A stretch of DNA of 35,019 nucleotides from M55B154 sp964486725 (lineage in GTDB: Bacteria; Spirochaetota; UBA4802; UB4802). Each line of letters opens with the position of its first letter. The first letter of the stretch is position 1. Of this stretch, positions 32,079-35,019 are shown piece after piece. The DNA lies in NCBI GenBank assembly GCA_964486725.1, contig CAZAOK010000035.1, forward strand, positions 1 through 35,019, written 5' to 3'. A program made the translations under genes and the position numbers. The notes under the pieces were generated by a model. That model made no database searches, was not told the DNA's origin, and saw only the letters and a program-made list of their open reading frames with translations.

Positions 32079-32564
32079 TCATAAATCCTCCCCTTTTTCT
32101 TTAACCTTCATGTAGATTAGCTCGAGTTCTTTCATTACGCCAACCAGGGGTACCGGTATTTCTTCTACAAAGGAACAGCTGAAAAATGGAGGCGACTTCC
32201 CCATGGCAACTGTGATGCACTTTATCGTTATATCCTGACCGGGGAACAGCGTGAGTGAAGAACATTGGTACTCCCGCACTTCTTCAGAACGTAGAAGCGA
32301 AAACAATTGCCCCACATCCTCCCCGGCAAGGGTCAACTTTTTTCTCCAGGGCGCTTCTTTTGTAACCACCATGGGGTGCCTGGAATATTCCACTATGGCA
32401 AAGTCACGGCCAATCCGCATCTTGATACGCCCCAGATCGGCAGGTCCTTCGTAATCAACAAACATCAAGGGTAAACGGTCAGGCTTATTACTTTCCGCCA
32501 TTATAAAACTCCCCCCGAAGAAAATAATTATAGTCAACGCGCAGATGTATTTTCGTATACACAT
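32079..32564 (-). CDS. Uncharacterised exported protein
   Basis: A 161-aa protein that I do not recognise. A signal peptide covers about residues 1-23 (IIIFFGGSFIMAES). The mature part of about 138 residues is mixed, with a conserved-looking CSSLTLFPGQDITIKC segment and two more Cys. No membrane segment after the signal and no catalytic motif. It is upstream of the sulfatase on the same strand, with a 328-bp gap, so the two need not be cotranscribed. The ribosome binding site is weak. Confidence 0.6.
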   Translation of the reverse strand: MCIRKYICALTIIIFFGGSFIMAESNKPDRLPLMFVDYEGPADLGRIKMRIGRDFAIVEYSRHPMVVTKEAPWRKKLTLAGEDVGQLFSLLRSEEVREYQCSSLTLFPGQDITIKCITVAMGKSPPFFSCSFVEEIPVPLVGVMKELELIYMKVKEKGEDL

Positions 32565-32864
32565 ATCAGCACCAATCAGGGTCTCGTTTGCAACCTGGCG
32601 TCACCATCGATTTATAATCATCTCACAGCCTCCTGAATGTACAGGAGTATAAAAATTATGCAAGCAATATGATAACTTTTGCCCTTCACCATGTTGAAAT
32701 ACATCAACTCTAAACATAATATCATAACTATTCGAGTTATGGATGAGTAGCACAAAGTTGAGGGACAAAAAAACTTTTCCCATGAAAAAATAGAATTGAA
32801 GATTGGAAAGTAAAAAGCGACCATGTATCAATAACATTTGAATTGTTCATACTAAGGATAGACT
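32565..32864. other. Divergent intergenic region before DUF3592 gene
   Basis: 300 AT-rich bases. It holds a small hairpin CTCCTG/CAGGAG (32630-32647) and the dyad at 32723-32741. No gene is supported; overlapping minus-strand frames at 32601-32837 are low-complexity hydrophobic and lack start signals. Confidence 0.45.
32723..32741. promoter_or_regulatory. Perfect 7-bp dyad CATAACT-ATTCG-AGTTATG
   Basis: A 19-bp inverted repeat with perfect 7-bp arms, about 125 bases upstream of the DUF3592 start. Typical operator geometry; the binding protein is unknown. Confidence 0.35.
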
Positions 32865-33287
32865 ATGAGTTTAAGTGATGGAGTCATTTTTCTAGGAGTA
32901 ATTTTAATCGTTATAGGTATTCCCGAGACCTTAATAAACCTGTATGAATGGTTCAAGGACAAAAAACTTTTAAAAACAGGCAATAGAACCACCGGCATAA
33001 TTGTAGAGTCTGTAACATATCCCCAGGATGACACTGTCAACACTGGGCAATACAGGTTTATCGCAAGCTTTACCGACAACAACGGAATTTCTGCTTTTTC
33101 AAAATCAAGATTCGCAAGCCGTTCTCCAGCAACATATATGAATAAAGATGTTATTATTGTATATGACAAAAATAATCCGGATATATCTCGATTTGAGGTA
33201 GACATCAGCCTTGTGAGAGACGTAATTGAAAAATTTTCTGTATTATTGCTTGGCATAGTATTAATACTATCAGGTTTTTACTGGTGA
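32865..33287 (+). CDS. DUF3592 domain membrane protein
   Basis: A 140-aa protein with two membrane helices, near residues 6-24 and 121-138, flanking a soluble beta-rich domain (TTGIIVESVTYP, then YRFIASFTDNNG and VIIVYDKNNPD). This arrangement is that of DUF3592. AAGGA (32854-32858) supports the start. The gene is AT-rich compared with neighbours. The function is unknown. Confidence 0.75.
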   Translation: MSLSDGVIFLGVILIVIGIPETLINLYEWFKDKKLLKTGNRTTGIIVESVTYPQDDTVNTGQYRFIASFTDNNGISAFSKSRFASRSPATYMNKDVIIVYDKNNPDISRFEVDISLVRDVIEKFSVLLLGIVLILSGFYW

Positions 33288-33331
33288 ATCACACGAAAGC
33301 GTTTTTTCGCTGAAACGTTTTTGCATATTTC

Positions 33332-33362
33332 TTGACATTACAGGTGCCGGGTCATTTATTAT
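33332..33362 (+). promoter_or_regulatory. Candidate promoter of the acyltransferase gene
   Basis: TTGACA (33332-33337) is a perfect -35. The best -10 is TATTAT (33357-33362) with a spacer of 19 bp, or TTTATT with 17 bp. The gene starts 57 bases after it. Confidence 0.4.
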
Positions 33363-33418
33363 AGTTATACCATCACCATCTGCACATTACATTACATTAC
33401 CGCGGGTTATATAAAGCC

Positions 33419-34978
33419 ATGAAACTGACCATGAAAGAACCACTTTCCCGGATGTGGGAAGAAGCGAAGTCGCATTGTCACCCTGAAGAAATATTAGAAT
33501 TTCTCCAGGCTAACAGGCGCCTTCTTAAGTCCCACATCGCCAGGCTGGACAACAGGAAATACCTGTACAGACTGACGCATGCCCTGTTTTCACTCATTTC
33601 AGCAGTGGCCTGGATCCCCGACATGCTGTTGACACTTATCCAGAAGATCTTTGTTCGTTTCCATATAAAAACCCATTTAAAGTTCAGGGAGACCGTAGAA
33701 TTCATGAGGGCCAAAATATTTTCACTGCGCCGTCCCCCGCACAACGAAGGTGACCTTCGCCTCATGGAAGAAATAATCGAATTTTCTTCCAAACATGGAT
33801 TAGACTGCAAAAAGCTGATACCGGGAGCACTAAATAAATTTCTATCAATGAAACACCAGTTGCTGCAGCACAAGTTTTTCCAGGAATTCTCCAAGTCGGC
33901 ACTTGAAAAACTGCTGGCCACCCCGTTTTCGTTTCACCGAAACATTTTTCCCGTGCTTCCTGATTCCGCGTTCTGGCATAAGCTGTTTGAGTTTCTCGAA
34001 CGGAAAGTGGTGGTGGATATAGTACTTATGAACATGAACAGGCAGCGAATATCCTTTAAAAACAGCAGCAGGGAAGAAATTGCCAACACCGATGTGATCA
34101 GAACCCTGGCCCGGCTGGAGGAAATAAAGAAACGCGGCAGGCGAATATTCTTTATTGGCCATCATGAAGGATATCTCGGCCCGTATTTTGTTCGAAGTGT
34201 GATCAGAAAACTGGGGTTTGGTAGTCTTACGAAAAACTGCAACACCGTAGTGGGCCCCAGGATGTTTTCCAACGTGGTGCTGCGAAGCGGCGCGGCTAAC
34301 GCGGGCAACCTTTTTATTACCATGCCTTCTCAGAAAACAACTCCCATCAAAACTGATGGCCTTGCAGATGAGCTGAGAAGAATTGCCAGACGGACACAAT
34401 GCCTCATAAAAATGCCCGATGCCGGACTGAAGCTCATTCAAAACCTTGACTACACAAATTTCATGAACGCCTTCGTCTATGGCAACCGTGAGGCTTTCGA
34501 GTTTTACACATCATCACTGACTCCCCGGGATGTCTCGGAACTCAAACACTATTTCGAAAAATACGACTTCTGTGAAGCTATGAAGGATTTCAGTGTTGAT
34601 GATTATAATCTTTTCAAGCAGATAATGGGTGAGAGCTTTCTTATCTTTCCCGAGGGGTCACGTTCATACACCGACAACGACGGCGCGGTGGTTATGAAAT
34701 ATTTTAACCCGAAATATTTCGAAGCCTACATGAGGCCGGGAGACTATATAGCCCCGGTCAACCTTGTGGGAGGCTCAGACCTTGCAAGCGGTTGGAAGCT
34801 GCGAAAAGCCGTAGTGGGCATCTCGATGGCTACTCCTTTTGAGGTAACAAAAAAGATGCTGAAAAATTTCGAGGAGTCGGGTGTAGCTGTAATGAAAAAA
34901 GTTGCCGGACTTCCCAACATTAAAGATGTCCGCTTCAAGGACGAGATTCAATTTCGCGATAGATTTAAAAAGACGTAA
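33419..34978 (+). CDS. PlsC/PlsB-type acyltransferase homologue with altered catalytic motif
   Basis: A 519-aa protein of the glycerophosphate acyltransferase superfamily. About 240 N-terminal residues precede the catalytic part and include one possible membrane segment near 53-78. Motif I reads FFIGHHEGYLGPYF (244-257): aligned with the usual HRSYLD form, the catalytic Asp is Gly254. The glycerophosphate-binding motif FPEGSRSYTDN is intact near residue 405-415. No strong ribosome binding site is visible before ATG 33419; the ATG at 33431 is an alternative. Acyl transfer to a glycerophosphate or other alcohol is the family role; the missing Asp leaves activity uncertain. Confidence 0.75.
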   Translation: MKLTMKEPLSRMWEEAKSHCHPEEILEFLQANRRLLKSHIARLDNRKYLYRLTHALFSLISAVAWIPDMLLTLIQKIFVRFHIKTHLKFRETVEFMRAKIFSLRRPPHNEGDLRLMEEIIEFSSKHGLDCKKLIPGALNKFLSMKHQLLQHKFFQEFSKSALEKLLATPFSFHRNIFPVLPDSAFWHKLFEFLERKVVVDIVLMNMNRQRISFKNSSREEIANTDVIRTLARLEEIKKRGRRIFFIGHHEGYLGPYFVRSVIRKLGFGSLTKNCNTVVGPRMFSNVVLRSGAANAGNLFITMPSQKTTPIKTDGLADELRRIARRTQCLIKMPDAGLKLIQNLDYTNFMNAFVYGNREAFEFYTSSLTPRDVSELKHYFEKYDFCEAMKDFSVDDYNLFKQIMGESFLIFPEGSRSYTDNDGAVVMKYFNPKYFEAYMRPGDYIAPVNLVGGSDLASGWKLRKAVVGISMATPFEVTKKMLKNFEESGVAVMKKVAGLPNIKDVRFKDEIQFRDRFKKT

Positions 34979-35004
34979 CCAGGTTACTGCAAGCTGCTGG
35001 TATG

Positions 35005-35019
35005 TTTACCGCAAAGGCG
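35005..35019. repeat. Start of another dispersed repeat copy at the window edge
   Basis: TTTACCGCAAAGGCG matches the vocabulary of the other copies (TTTACCGC at 28653-28660, CGCAAAGGCG at 170-179). The window ends inside it. Confidence 0.4.

Noticed and set aside
31831..32115. 94-codon open frame on the plus strand in the sulfatase upstream region
   Set aside because: No ribosome binding site, it runs through the hairpin and into the opposite-strand secreted protein gene, and nothing is recognisable.
33290..33328. Terminator after the DUF3592 gene (AGCG-TTTTTT-CGCT)
   Set aside because: The stem is only four bases and the T-run is in the loop, so it is not a standard intrinsic terminator.
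33845..34441. 198-codon open frame on the minus strand
   Set aside because: Antisense to the acyltransferase gene, no recognisable content.
34975..34987. Dyad GTAACC-A-GGTTAC overlapping the acyltransferase stop codon
   Set aside because: A one-base loop cannot form a hairpin, the site is within the coding end, and there is no T-run; probably chance.

Overview
The window reads as a stretch of a Gram-negative, probably anaerobic or facultative bacterial chromosome, most likely from the Spirochaetota. Pointers are an HPr/HprK pair without sugar permeases, encoded beside sigma-54 and an NtrY/NtrX pair. There are many signal-peptide and envelope proteins, a ferredoxin-dependent 2-oxoacid oxidoreductase, and a 127-aa helical protein at 25378-25761 that resembles one I recall from spirochaetes. 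This assignment is an inference; no rRNA or tRNA gene is visible to settle it.

Layout. 1-2195: an AT-rich type II restriction-modification cassette (methyltransferase then endonuclease, minus strand) with fragments of a dispersed repeat on each side. 2196-6685 (plus): an enoyl-CoA hydratase/isomerase homologue, a 173-bp palindromic repeat element, then ribH-nusB, a large membrane-anchored TPR protein and a DUF1285-like protein. 6697-17841 (minus): an uninterrupted run of eleven genes, read rpoN-hpf-hprK-ptsH-DUF5683-DUF5683-DUF4390-ntrY-ntrX-UDG-like-priA, with overlaps or very short gaps throughout. 18008-19636 (minus): pyrG. 19978-21245 (plus): a PilZ protein and an unknown protein behind a good sigma-70 promoter. 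21261-25761: two M16 peptidase paralogues (one active, one without zinc ligands) on the minus strand, separated by a plus-strand DUF2279-like gene, plus the 127-aa protein. 26032-30039 (plus): the four-subunit vorDBAC 2-oxoacid:ferredoxin oxidoreductase and an APC amino acid permease. 30290-32564 (minus): an SGSH-like sulfatase and a small secreted protein. 32865-34978 (plus): a DUF3592 membrane protein and a PlsC/PlsB-like acyltransferase. The window ends in what looks like another copy of the dispersed repeat.

How the genes may work together. The eleven-gene run would put sigma-54, a sigma-54-dependent activator with its sensor kinase, and an HPr/HPr-kinase switch under one transcript, together with ribosome hibernation (hpf) and replication restart (priA). 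This looks like a nutrient or energy-status regulatory unit. The permease and vorDBAC would fit uptake and oxidation of branched-chain amino acids. The paired M16 proteins fit a heterodimeric periplasmic peptidase.

The points most worth following are the UDG-family protein that keeps its four iron-sulfur cysteines but has lost the catalytic motif; the hibernation factor with what looks like two C-terminal domains; the dyad placed exactly in the promoter spacer of the R-M operon; the dispersed palindromic repeats; and the acyltransferase with the catalytic Asp replaced by Gly. No CRISPR array, prophage, tRNA or rRNA was found.
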